Shown here: piece by piece, positions 8,699-15,965 of the stretch | Layout of the letters: each line of letters opens with the position of its first letter | Numbering within the stretch: the stretch's first letter is position 1 | Assembly: GCA_947474435.1 (NCBI GenBank) | Contig: CANJII010000037.1 | Location: 1-33,527 of the forward strand | DNA: 33,527 bases | From: Chitinophagaceae bacterium | GTDB lineage: Bacteria > Bacteroidota > Bacteroidia > Chitinophagales > UBA10324 | Direction of reading: 5' to 3' | Notes under the pieces: model-generated | Told to the model about the DNA's origin: nothing | The model's input: the letters and a program-made list of their open reading frames with translations, nothing else | Databases searched by the model: none | Translations under genes and position numbers: made by a program

Positions 8699-8706
8699 TA
8701 AATTCG
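8699..8706 (+). promoter_or_regulatory. Candidate -7 element of porX (TAAATTCG)
   Basis: Seven of eight positions match TAnnTTTG, and the element lies 20 bases upstream of the preferred porX ATG (8727). No TTG lies at the expected -33 distance. It falls inside the reading frame if the upstream ATG codons at 8676/8679 are used, which argues for the downstream start. Confidence 0.35.
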
Positions 8707-8726
8707 CAGGCAAAAGTAATTATACT

Positions 8727-10283
8727 ATGAGTAGCTTAGCCACAATACTTTGGTGCGACGATGAAATTGAATTATTGAAACCGCACCTGCTTTTCCTTAG
8801 CGAAAAAGGATACAATATCATTGAAGCCAGCAATGGTGTGGATGCCATTGAAAAATGCAAGGACCAGATTATTGATGTGGTTTTTCTGGATGAACAAATG
8901 CCCGGACTGAGCGGCTTGGAAACTCTTTCCCGAATAAAAGCACTTCATCCCGCGTTGCCCATTGTGATGATTACGAAAAACGAAGAAGAGAATTTAATGG
9001 AGCAGGCAATCGGTTCGCAAATAAGTGACTACCTGATTAAGCCGGTAAAGAGCAATCAGATTTTACTGACACTAAAAAAAATTCTCGACAGCCGACAGCT
9101 CATCAGTTCAAAAACCACTTCTGATTATCAGAAGGAGTTTCAGCAAATCATGATGCAGATGAGCAATGGTTTGAATCAGCAGGAATGGGGAGATTTATAC
9201 CGCAAGTTGATTTACTGGGAACTGGAACTGGATAAATCGAAGAGCAACGACATGCGTGATGTGCTGAACATGCAGAAGAGTGAAGCCAACAGTGAGTTCT
9301 GCAAATTCGTTTCGAAAAATTACATCAATTGGTTGAACAAACCCGATGAAAATGCGCCAACCCTTTCGCATACATTAATGCGCGAAAAAGTTTTGCCGTT
9401 TATTAATGACGAAACTCCAACCTTTTTTATTCTCATTGATAATCTTCGTTTCGACCAATGGAAAATTATTCAGCCATTGCTGAGCGAAAACTTCAGAGTG
9501 AATACTGAAGATTTTTATTATTCCATTCTGCCAACCAGCACACAGTACAGCCGCAATGCCATTTTCGCCGGAATGACTCCGCTTGATATCGAAAAGAAAT
9601 TTCCGAATTACTGGTTGAACGATGAAGACGAGGGCGGAAAGAATTTGCACGAGCAGGATTTTCTCGGAGATCTGATAGTTAGAAGTAAGAAGGATATAAA
9701 ATTTTCTTATACAAAAATCACCAACTCAATCGACGGACAAAAAATGGTGGACAACATTCACAACATGTTGCAAAATCCATTCAATGTTATCGTTTATAAT
9801 TTCGTTGATCTGTTATCACATGCACGAACAGAAATGCAGGTTCTGAAAGAATTAGCGAATGATGAAACTTCTTATCGCTCCATCACACTTTCGTGGTTTG
9901 AACATTCGCCATTGTATCAGGCGCTCATGAAACTGGCGGAAAAAAAGGTGAACATTATTATTTCAACCGATCATGGAAGCATTCGAGTAAAAGAACCTGT
10001 GAAAGTTATTGGCGACAGGGAAACCACAACCAACCTTCGTTACAAGCATGGCAGAAATCTAAATTACAATCCGCGCGAAGTTTTTGAAGTGCGCAATCCG
10101 CTCGAAGCAAAATTGCCGAAACCGCATGTGAGCAGTGCTTTCATATTTGCAAAGGCCGATACATTTTTTGTTTATCCGAACAACTATAATTACCATGTCA
10201 ATCACTTCCGAAATACTTTTCAGCACGGTGGTTTAAGTATGGAAGAAATGATTTGTCCAGTGGTGCGGTTGACTTCGAAATAA
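8727..10283 (+). CDS. porX: Type IX secretion system response regulator PorX (receiver + PglZ)
   Basis: PorX is the response regulator, phosphorylated by the kinase PorY, that controls T9SS gene expression in Bacteroidota. The 518-residue product begins with a receiver domain (1-125): acidic pocket CDDE (D11/D12), phospho-acceptor D55 in FLDEQMPG, Thr/Lys of the switch in MITKN and LIKPVKS. A helical linker follows (about 140-220), then a PglZ/alkaline-phosphatase-superfamily domain (about 235-515) with metal-site candidates in LIDNLRFDQW, STDHGS and a late QHGG. I chose ATG 8727 because ILWCDDE then sits at the normal distance from the N terminus; ATGs at 8676/8679 would add 16-17 residues that do not resemble the family. 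It is divergent from the HD gene, and polX follows. PorY and the core T9SS genes are not in the window, but two T9SS cargo genes are. Confidence 0.95.
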   Translation: MSSLATILWCDDEIELLKPHLLFLSEKGYNIIEASNGVDAIEKCKDQIIDVVFLDEQMPGLSGLETLSRIKALHPALPIVMITKNEEENLMEQAIGSQISDYLIKPVKSNQILLTLKKILDSRQLISSKTTSDYQKEFQQIMMQMSNGLNQQEWGDLYRKLIYWELELDKSKSNDMRDVLNMQKSEANSEFCKFVSKNYINWLNKPDENAPTLSHTLMREKVLPFINDETPTFFILIDNLRFDQWKIIQPLLSENFRVNTEDFYYSILPTSTQYSRNAIFAGMTPLDIEKKFPNYWLNDEDEGGKNLHEQDFLGDLIVRSKKDIKFSYTKITNSIDGQKMVDNIHNMLQNPFNVIVYNFVDLLSHARTEMQVLKELANDETSYRSITLSWFEHSPLYQALMKLAEKKVNIIISTDHGSIRVKEPVKVIGDRETTTNLRYKHGRNLNYNPREVFEVRNPLEAKLPKPHVSSAFIFAKADTFFVYPNNYNYHVNHFRNTFQHGGLSMEEMICPVVRLTSK

Positions 10284-10298
10284 GTGATGTTATTTTTG
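10269..10298 (+). promoter_or_regulatory. Promoter of polX (TTG-N19-TATTTTTG)
   Basis: TTG at 10269-10271 and TATTTTTG at 10291-10298 are separated by 19 bases, the textbook Bacteroidota arrangement. The -33 element overlaps the end of porX. The -7 box ends 15 bases before the polX ATG, so polX can be transcribed independently of porX. Confidence 0.65.
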
Positions 10299-10313
10299 TA
10301 ACCAAATTTTTTT

Positions 10314-12011
10314 ATGGTTACTAATTTTGAAATAGAATCCGCATTTGAATTGCTTGGCAAGCTGATGGAATTGCATGGCGAAAATCCGTTCAAGGCAAAA
10401 TCATATTTATCTGCATCTTATAATATCAGCAAAGTAAATGGTGAGCTGAGTGAAATGACAGTAGAAGAAATAAATGCCATTCCTACAATTGGAGTTTCTA
10501 TAAAACAAAAAATTCAATCACTTCTCTCTACAGGGCACATAAAACAATTAGATGAGTTGCTGGATAAAACTCCTGCCGGTGTCGTTGAGATGATGAGCAT
10601 AAAAGGTATTGGTCCGAAAAAAGTTTCTACTATATGGAAAGAACTTGAAATAGAAAGCATTGATGAATTGAAATACGCCTGTCTTGAAAACCGGTTGAGT
10701 TTGCTGAAAGGTTTCGGGGAGAAAACACAAAAAACAGTCTTAGAAAATATTCAGTTTTACCTGAAGCATAAAAATAAATTTCGTTTTGGTGAAGTGGAAG
10801 AAGAAAGTTTATTGATGCTTCAATTACTGAAAAAGTATTTTACCGATGAAGAAATTTCATTCACTGGCGAGTTTCGCCGCTATTGCGAAGTGCTTGATAA
10901 AATTGATTTACTGACTACTGCTCCTTTTGATGAAGTAATGGAAATGCTGAGTGAATCTCCATTCGAACAATTGGAAGAAGTTGAAAACACCATTCATGCA
11001 AAAACAACTGCCGGAACATTGTTTCAGATTTCATTTTCAGAAAAAAGTAATTTCTTCAAAAACCTTTTCATCACTTCCGGAAATGAAGTGCATGTAGAAT
11101 CATTGAAAAAAAGAATTGCTGATTTTGATTCAAAACATTTTTCTAGTGAAGAAGAAATTTATCAGTCAGCAAATTTGAGTTTTATTCTTCCTGAACTGCG
11201 TGAAGGAATAAATGAACTTGAATTAGCAGCAGAAAATAAATTGCCGCAATTAATTGACCCAAATGAAATAAAAGGTGTAGTACACGCACACTCGAAATGG
11301 AGCGATGGAAATAATACCATTGAAGAGATGGCTCGCTACTCCATGAAATTTGGTTACGAATATTTATGCATGAGCGATCACTCAAAATCTGCCACATATG
11401 CAAGCGGACTTTCTGTTGAACGGGTTTTACAACAACACGATGAAATTGATAAACTGAATAAAAAACTTTCGCCATTCAGAATATTCAAAGGAATTGAATC
11501 AGATATTTTAGGGGATGGCTCGCTGGATTATGATGATGATATTCTTTCACGATTTGATTTTGTGATTGCATCAATTCACCAGAATTTTAAAATGAGTGAG
11601 GAAAAAGCAACTGAGCGATTGATACACGCCATTGAAAATCCATACACCACCATTCTTGGGCACCCAACCGGTCGTCTACTTCTTTCCCGAATCGGTTATC
11701 CAATCAATCACAAAGCGGTAATAGAAGCTGCCGCAAAAAACAATGTAATCATTGAAATGAATGCTCACCCCTGGCGACTGGATTTGGATTGGCGATGGAT
11801 TCAATTTGCAATTTCTCTTGGAGTAGAAATTAGTATTAATCCTGATGCACACAACCTGAATGGCATTCATGATATTCATTACGGAACATTGGCTGCACGA
11901 AAAGGAATGCTTACTCAAAAAATGACTTTCAATTCTAGAAATGTTTCAGAAATGGAAGAATATTTTACCATTCGTAAATCAAAAATTGGTTCAATGGCGG
12001 CAAAGCAATAA
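10314..12011 (+). CDS. polX: PolX-family protein with PHP domain; polymerase site degenerate
   Basis: Bacterial PolX combines a family X gap-filling DNA polymerase with a PHP 3'-5' exonuclease / AP-endonuclease for base-excision repair. This 565-residue protein has the N-terminal 8-kDa and helix-hairpin-helix region (IPTIGVSIKQKI, IKGIGPKKV; 1-110), a nucleotidyltransferase-like palm (about 155-270) and a C-terminal PHP domain (320-560). The palm keeps GEFRR (185-189), but the catalytic DID has become K196-I197-D198, and the third Asp (DLR motif) aligns with S240; two of three metal-binding Asp are missing. The PHP site looks complete: H324, H326, D331, H356, E395, H422, H450, D511, H513. It is therefore probably a nuclease or scaffold rather than a polymerase. 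The alignment was done by eye, so an offset in the divergent palm is possible. Confidence 0.9.
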   Translation: MVTNFEIESAFELLGKLMELHGENPFKAKSYLSASYNISKVNGELSEMTVEEINAIPTIGVSIKQKIQSLLSTGHIKQLDELLDKTPAGVVEMMSIKGIGPKKVSTIWKELEIESIDELKYACLENRLSLLKGFGEKTQKTVLENIQFYLKHKNKFRFGEVEEESLLMLQLLKKYFTDEEISFTGEFRRYCEVLDKIDLLTTAPFDEVMEMLSESPFEQLEEVENTIHAKTTAGTLFQISFSEKSNFFKNLFITSGNEVHVESLKKRIADFDSKHFSSEEEIYQSANLSFILPELREGINELELAAENKLPQLIDPNEIKGVVHAHSKWSDGNNTIEEMARYSMKFGYEYLCMSDHSKSATYASGLSVERVLQQHDEIDKLNKKLSPFRIFKGIESDILGDGSLDYDDDILSRFDFVIASIHQNFKMSEEKATERLIHAIENPYTTILGHPTGRLLLSRIGYPINHKAVIEAAAKNNVIIEMNAHPWRLDLDWRWIQFAISLGVEISINPDAHNLNGIHDIHYGTLAARKGMLTQKMTFNSRNVSEMEEYFTIRKSKIGSMAAKQ

Positions 12012-12019
12012 TGCTGATA

Positions 12020-12027
12020 TAAATTTG
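12020..12027 (+). promoter_or_regulatory. -7 element upstream of the DUF1573 gene (TAAATTTG)
   Basis: Exact TAnnTTTG match just after the polX stop codon, six bases before the ATG at 12034. The surrounding TAAATTTGCGC is identical to that at pstC. No TTG is found at the -33 distance. It could drive the four-gene cluster to def. Confidence 0.55.
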
Positions 12028-12033
12028 CGCCCC

Positions 12034-12558
12034 ATGAAAGAAAATTTAAAGACACTCGCGCTCATTGTTATTGCTTTGAGTTTATTTTCGCTTGCAGTTA
12101 TTGAATTACTCAAGTTGACCATTCCGAAGGAAAACACTTTTCCTTCAAATTTTATAGAGAATAAAAATTCTGCGGGGCCGGTTCAGAATATGATGAATCA
12201 AAAACTTGATGATCCACAAAAACTAACCGATTCAACATTGACTTCCATTGAGTTTGCTGAAGAAATTTTCAACTTCGGTGACATATATGAAGGAGCTAAA
12301 GTCACTCATGAATTCAAATTTAAAAACACCGGAAAAAAGCCTTTAATTATAAAAGGGGCAAAAGCATCATGCGGTTGTACGATTCCTTCTTATTCTAAAG
12401 AACCAATAATGCCTGGGAAGGAAGGAGTAATCAGTGTGATTTTTAATTCCGAAGGAAAGGGTGGAGTTCAACATAAAGCGGTTCATGTTACTGCCAACAC
12501 CATTCCGAATTTTACCGTAATTGAATTCAAAGCAAATGTTCTGGATAAGAAAAAATAA
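12034..12558 (+). CDS. Membrane-anchored DUF1573 protein
   Basis: A 174-residue protein with one N-terminal hydrophobic segment (about residues 5-28), either an uncleaved signal anchor or a signal peptide, followed by a low-complexity linker and a DUF1573 beta-sandwich domain (about 75-172). The family hallmarks are present: FNFGDIYEGAKVTHEFKFKN, then ASCGCTIP, then EPIMPGKEG. DUF1573 proteins are abundant in Bacteroidota and have an immunoglobulin-like fold; their role is not established. I chose the ATG at 12034 because it sits directly before the hydrophobic segment and six bases after a perfect -7 box; the frame runs further upstream only by overlapping polX. Three bases separate it from the prenyltransferase gene, indicating co-transcription. 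Confidence 0.88.
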   Translation: MKENLKTLALIVIALSLFSLAVIELLKLTIPKENTFPSNFIENKNSAGPVQNMMNQKLDDPQKLTDSTLTSIEFAEEIFNFGDIYEGAKVTHEFKFKNTGKKPLIIKGAKASCGCTIPSYSKEPIMPGKEGVISVIFNSEGKGGVQHKAVHVTANTIPNFTVIEFKANVLDKKK

Positions 12559-12561
12559 AAA

Positions 12562-13413
12562 ATGAAAAAATATTTTTCATTTATAAAATTCAGTCACACT
12601 GTATTTGCATTGCCATTTGCAGTGATTGGATATTTTTTAGCAATATCTCAATCCGAATATTCTTTTAGCTGGAAAACTTTTTTGCTTGTAGTTGCTTGTA
12701 TGATTTGTGCACGCAGTGCGGCAATGGGTTTCAATCGCTATGCCGACAGAATGATTGATGCAAAAAATCCACGCACTGCAACTAGAGAAATTCCTGCAGG
12801 AAAAATTTCTTCAACAGCCGCTTTTTCATTTGTCATTTTCTTCTCCATTCTTTTTGTTGTGTGCACCTGGTTTATCAATCCTTTGTGTTTTTATCTGTCA
12901 CCAATTGCGTTGTTAGTTGTGCTTGGTTACAGTTATACAAAACGATTTACAGCACTTGCACATTTGTTTTTAGGTCTTGGATTATCGCTAGCTCCCATTG
13001 GTGCCTATCTCGCAGTAACCGGAACATTCAGTTTGCTTCCGGTTTTGTTTTCATTTGTAGTGATGAGCTGGGTTTCAGGTTTCGATATTATTTATGCTTT
13101 GCAGGATGAAGAGTTTGACCGTAAAGAAAAATTATTCAGCATTCCGGTTTGGTTGGGGAAAAAAAATGCATTGCTGTTTTCAAGAAGCCTTCATTTAATT
13201 TCCGCATCACTTTTAATTAGTGCTGGATACATCGGAAATTTCGGAATCAGTTACTGGATTGGTGCAATCATTTTTATTTTTCTTCTCGGCTACCAGCAAA
13301 AATTAGTAAAGCCCGAAGATTTAAGTAAAGTAAATATTGCATTTGCCACTACTAATGGAATTGCAAGCATAGTATTTTCTGTTTTCGTGCTCACTGATTT
13401 ATACCTGAAATAA
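12562..13413 (+). CDS. UbiA-superfamily polyprenyltransferase
   Basis: Integral membrane prenyltransferase that transfers a polyprenyl chain to an aromatic acceptor in quinone biosynthesis. The 283-residue product has about eight to nine hydrophobic segments and both Asp-rich Mg-diphosphate motifs: NRYADRMID (N58, D62, D66) followed by AKNPRTATREIPAGK, and DEEFD (D182, D186) following GFDIIYALQ. The NPRTA.REIPAG form is that of the UbiA-like/MqnP group, so the substrate could be a menaquinone precursor of the futalosine route rather than 4-hydroxybenzoate; no men or mqn neighbours are present to decide this. It starts three bases after the DUF1573 stop, and its own stop is directly followed by the ruvX ATG. 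Confidence 0.9.
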   Translation: MKKYFSFIKFSHTVFALPFAVIGYFLAISQSEYSFSWKTFLLVVACMICARSAAMGFNRYADRMIDAKNPRTATREIPAGKISSTAAFSFVIFFSILFVVCTWFINPLCFYLSPIALLVVLGYSYTKRFTALAHLFLGLGLSLAPIGAYLAVTGTFSLLPVLFSFVVMSWVSGFDIIYALQDEEFDRKEKLFSIPVWLGKKNALLFSRSLHLISASLLISAGYIGNFGISYWIGAIIFIFLLGYQQKLVKPEDLSKVNIAFATTNGIASIVFSVFVLTDLYLK

Positions 13414-13830
13414 ATGGGGCGATTGTTAGGAATTGATTATGGAGAAAAAAGAGTTGGAATAGCAGTAACAGATTTATCAAAAATTATTTGTTCTTCACTT
13501 ACAACAGTACCAACACACGAAGCATTAAAATTTTTAAAAGATTATTGCAGCAAAGAGCCGGTAGAAATATTTGTAATCGGTGACCCGAAAACATTGCGCA
13601 ATGAAGACAATAAATTAAGTCCGAAAGTGAATGCATTTATTCTGTTACTGCAAAAAGAATTTCCATTAATTCCTGTACATAAAATAGATGAACGATTTAC
13701 ATCAAAGATGGCTTCCGCAATAATTTTGAGCAGTGGAATCGGAAAAATGAAACGACAAAACAAAGATTTAGTTGATAAAGTGAGTGCCGCTATTATTTTG
13801 CAAACTTTTCTTGACACCTACCCGAAATGA
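13414..13830 (+). CDS. ruvX: Putative pre-16S rRNA nuclease / Holliday junction resolvase-like (YqgF)
   Basis: A 138-residue RNase H-fold protein of the YqgF family, implicated in maturation of the 16S rRNA 5' end and historically annotated as a Holliday-junction resolvase. Visible motifs are GIDYGEKRVGIAVTD (first catalytic Asp, about residues 6-20), VIGDPKTLRN, the HKIDERFTS segment (about 90-98) and the last acidic residue in LVDKVSAAIILQ (about 119-130). Length is normal. The ATG directly follows the prenyltransferase stop with no gap, and its last four bases (ATGA) overlap the def start, so translation is probably coupled. Confidence 0.93.
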   Translation: MGRLLGIDYGEKRVGIAVTDLSKIICSSLTTVPTHEALKFLKDYCSKEPVEIFVIGDPKTLRNEDNKLSPKVNAFILLLQKEFPLIPVHKIDERFTSKMASAIILSSGIGKMKRQNKDLVDKVSAAIILQTFLDTYPK

Positions 13831-14420
13831 TTTTACCCATTACCGCTTACGGCGATCCTGTTTTACGAAAAAGAAGTATTGACATTGATGCACAATACCC
13901 GAATCTTGCCGAGATCATTTCAAACATGTGGGACACCATGTACAATGCCTCAGGAATTGGTTTAGCAGCGCCGCAAATAAATTTACCCATCCGCCTTTTT
14001 TTGGTCGACAGTGATTTTATTTTAAAGAAACTGGAAGAAGAAGAAGACCAATCAGAAAATGATTTTGCCGGTGAAAAAGGAGTGACGCAGGTTTTTATAA
14101 ACGCAAAAATCCATTCGCGTGTTGGTGAAGAATGGTACTATACTGAAGGTTGTTTAAGCATTCCGAATATCCGTGAAGATGTTTTACGACCTGATGAAAT
14201 TGATATTGAATACATGGATGTAAACTTTATAAAGCATCGCGAAAAATTTTCAGGATTAACCGGCAGGGTAATTCAACATGAGTATGATCACATTGAAGGA
14301 ATTTTATTTACAGATTTATTGAAACCACTGAAAAAAAGATTGCTGAAAAATAAACTCGAACGGATTTCAAAAGGCGATGTGAAGGTGGATTACAAAATGC
14401 GTTTTCCAGCTCGCAAGTAA
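13827..14420 (+). CDS. def: Peptide deformylase
   Basis: Removes the formyl group from the N-terminal Met of nascent proteins, in the cytosol at the ribosome exit. The 197-residue product has all three metal-site motifs: GIGLAAPQI (about residues 43-51), EGCLSIP with the Cys ligand (about 110-116) and QHEYDHIEG with two His ligands and the catalytic Glu (about 151-159). An acidic insert (EEEEDQSEND, about 70-80) lies between motif 1 and motif 2; such inserts are common in Bacteroidota deformylases. The ATG overlaps the ruvX stop by four bases. It is the last gene of the cluster; the following 69 bases hold two GCTAAAA copies but no convincing terminator. Confidence 0.97.
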   Translation: MILPITAYGDPVLRKRSIDIDAQYPNLAEIISNMWDTMYNASGIGLAAPQINLPIRLFLVDSDFILKKLEEEEDQSENDFAGEKGVTQVFINAKIHSRVGEEWYYTEGCLSIPNIREDVLRPDEIDIEYMDVNFIKHREKFSGLTGRVIQHEYDHIEGILFTDLLKPLKKRLLKNKLERISKGDVKVDYKMRFPARK

Positions 14421-14489
14421 CAGTTAGTTTTTTGCTTTCGAGAAATAATGATTGCAAAACCCTATTTGCTAAAACCCAACTGCTAAAAG

Positions 14490-15146
14490 CTATTTCTTAT
14501 TCGGATTTTTATACTTCCCGCTTTTCAAATCGCTGATAAACTGACTCCAGGCAAATGCATTTAACAAACTGATTGGATGCGCTTGTCCATAATAATATAA
14601 AGTCTGAGAATAATTATTCATCACCATTCGTGCATTAATGTTCGGATCAGCGTTTTGTGCTAACGAAAGCGAACGCAAATAATCAGGATTCAGATTTTTT
14701 CGTGCACGCTCCAAATCATCATCAGGTATAGGAGTATGAATAAATGCGTATGGAAACTGATCGCGCGAACCCCATGGATAAACAATAGCTTCAGGCAACA
14801 TATAAAAAGTAGGGGCTAAGTAAAAGTTCGCTGTAAATTTTTCAGTTTCATTTCCAATCGGAATAATAAACTGTTGTGTTTTAAATCCAATGGTGGAAAA
14901 GTAAATGGTATCCCCTTCATATCCCACCAGACTAAAAAATCCGGTGAAGTTGCTGATGGCAATATTTCCCAACGAATAATCATATACGGTTGCAAAAGGA
15001 ATTGAACGATGCGCGGTATCAGCGGAATAAATAACTCCGCTAAACTGAATAACTTTTCTGTTTTGTGCCTGTATTGATAAAGAAAAAAATAGAAAAATAA
15101 AAAGGAAGAGTGTAAATGCTCTTTTAAATTTCATTCGGAAAATCAT
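14490..15146 (-). CDS. Secreted protein with carboxypeptidase-regulatory-like domain, function unknown
   Basis: A 218-residue exported protein. It begins with a signal peptide (cleavage probably near SIQAQ, about residue 28) and a carboxypeptidase-regulatory-like beta-sandwich (about 35-110): the GVIYSADTA..IPFATVY start, the turn SNFTGFFSL and GDTIYFSTIGFKTQQF all fit this fold, which in Bacteroidota is usually the N-terminal domain of TonB receptors but here stands without a barrel. The remaining 100 residues are polar and not assigned to a family. An internal ATG (codon 5, 15134) preceding a typical Lys/Arg-led signal peptide may be the true start. The gene is tail-to-tail with def and 45 bases downstream of the J-like gene, with which it may share a transcript. 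Confidence 0.8.
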   Translation of the reverse strand: MIFRMKFKRAFTLFLFIFLFFSLSIQAQNRKVIQFSGVIYSADTAHRSIPFATVYDYSLGNIAISNFTGFFSLVGYEGDTIYFSTIGFKTQQFIIPIGNETEKFTANFYLAPTFYMLPEAIVYPWGSRDQFPYAFIHTPIPDDDLERARKNLNPDYLRSLSLAQNADPNINARMVMNNYSQTLYYYGQAHPISLLNAFAWSQFISDLKSGKYKNPNKK

Positions 15147-15191
15147 GCAGCGGTAAATGTATCCGCATGCGGCAATTAAAAAAAATATTGC

Positions 15192-15767
15192 TCAGGTTTT
15201 CTGCATTTTAGCATTCCCCTTTTTTGATTTTTTAGAAGGGGATTTAAATTTTTTCATAGCATTAAACCCTGCAAGTGCCTGAACCAGCATAAAAATACCA
15301 GCCGGCAAGGCGATGAATAAAGAAAACACACCTAGAATTCTGTTTTCTTCCTGTATCATTAATACATAAGGAATCAGAATCAATATAACAGATGCAACTA
15401 ACTCTGCAACAAAAAGAATATATGGTGATGCATGAGTACCTTGATAAAATTTGGTTCTGGTAAATTCTTTATATGGCAGTCTTGAGTGAACTGTCGCTCT
15501 TTCCCTTGCAACAATAATCCAGTGTTTATATGGTGGATAAGCCTCAGGGTTATGATAGGTATTTAAATCTTCTTCAAATAGTTCGCGGGTTTTGTGGTGA
15601 ATAAGAATATCATAAGCCTCGTTCGCAGTAATGAATTGTTGTTCAGCATCAGATGCGGAATTAAATTCAGGATGAGTTTCTTTCGCTTTTTTTCTGAACG
15701 CCCGCTTGATTTCCATGTCGCTGGCATTGTGTTCTACACCTAAAACTTTACAGTAGTCACGAAACAT
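15192..15767 (-). CDS. J-domain-like membrane protein with HPE instead of HPD
   Basis: A 191-residue protein with an N-terminal J-domain (about residues 4-66): YCKVLGV, helix II IKRAFRKKAKETHP, and helix III FITANEAYDIL. The invariant HPD tripeptide, through which J-proteins stimulate Hsp70/DnaK ATPase, is H32-P33-E34 here. The rest comprises a polar segment (70-110), two hydrophobic helices (about 115-136 and 143-166) and a Lys/Ser-rich tail (about 172-191). It is therefore a membrane-tethered J-like protein, perhaps with weakened or no DnaK stimulation. It is not DnaJ itself, since the G/F and zinc-finger regions are missing. It is divergent from gcvP, with a 7+7 inverted repeat (15830-15850) between them. 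Confidence 0.83.
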   Translation of the reverse strand: MFRDYCKVLGVEHNASDMEIKRAFRKKAKETHPEFNSASDAEQQFITANEAYDILIHHKTRELFEEDLNTYHNPEAYPPYKHWIIVARERATVHSRLPYKEFTRTKFYQGTHASPYILFVAELVASVILILIPYVLMIQEENRILGVFSLFIALPAGIFMLVQALAGFNAMKKFKSPSKKSKKGNAKMQKT

Positions 15768-15829
15768 GATTTAGAATTTTTTTAAAAGTAACAATAGCAG
15801 CACTAAATTTAAACCTAATTCTGACAATT

Positions 15830-15850
15830 TTTAACAAGCGGTATGTTAAA
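15830..15850. repeat. Inverted repeat TTTAACA-N7-TGTTAAA in a divergent intergenic region
   Basis: Perfect 7-base arms (15830-15836 and 15844-15850) with a 7-base spacer, between the divergent J-like gene and gcvP. Centre-to-centre spacing of the arms is 14 bases, compatible with a dimeric repressor or activator site. It lies 60 bases upstream of the gcvP -7 box and about 63 bases upstream of the J-like start. No T-run follows it, so it is not an obvious terminator. Confidence 0.4.
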
Positions 15851-15909
15851 GTGTTGTGAATAACGGCATTCGTATATTTCTATTGCCCTTCGAATTGTCA
15901 TTTGTCCGT

Positions 15910-15917
15910 TACATTTG
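15910..15917 (+). promoter_or_regulatory. -7 promoter element of gcvP (TACATTTG)
   Basis: Exact TAnnTTTG match 48 bases upstream of the gcvP ATG. A TTG at 15883-15885 is 24 bases upstream, a longer spacer than usual. The leader this implies, about 40 bases, shows no recognisable glycine riboswitch. Confidence 0.55.
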
Positions 15918-15965
15918 CGCCTTCTGAAAAATCAGGACAAATCATTTAAAAATCCAATTAAAAAA

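Noticed and set aside
8676-8726. Upstream ATGs for porX
   Set aside because: They add 16-17 residues that do not match PorX, and they place a -7-like element inside the coding sequence.
11941-12033. N-terminal extension of the DUF1573 protein into polX
   Set aside because: It would overlap polX by 71 bases and precede the natural signal-anchor start; the -7 box at 12020-12027 favours ATG 12034.
14450-14490. Two GCTAAAA copies after def as a regulatory repeat
   Set aside because: Short low-complexity direct repeats with no structure or consensus that I can name.
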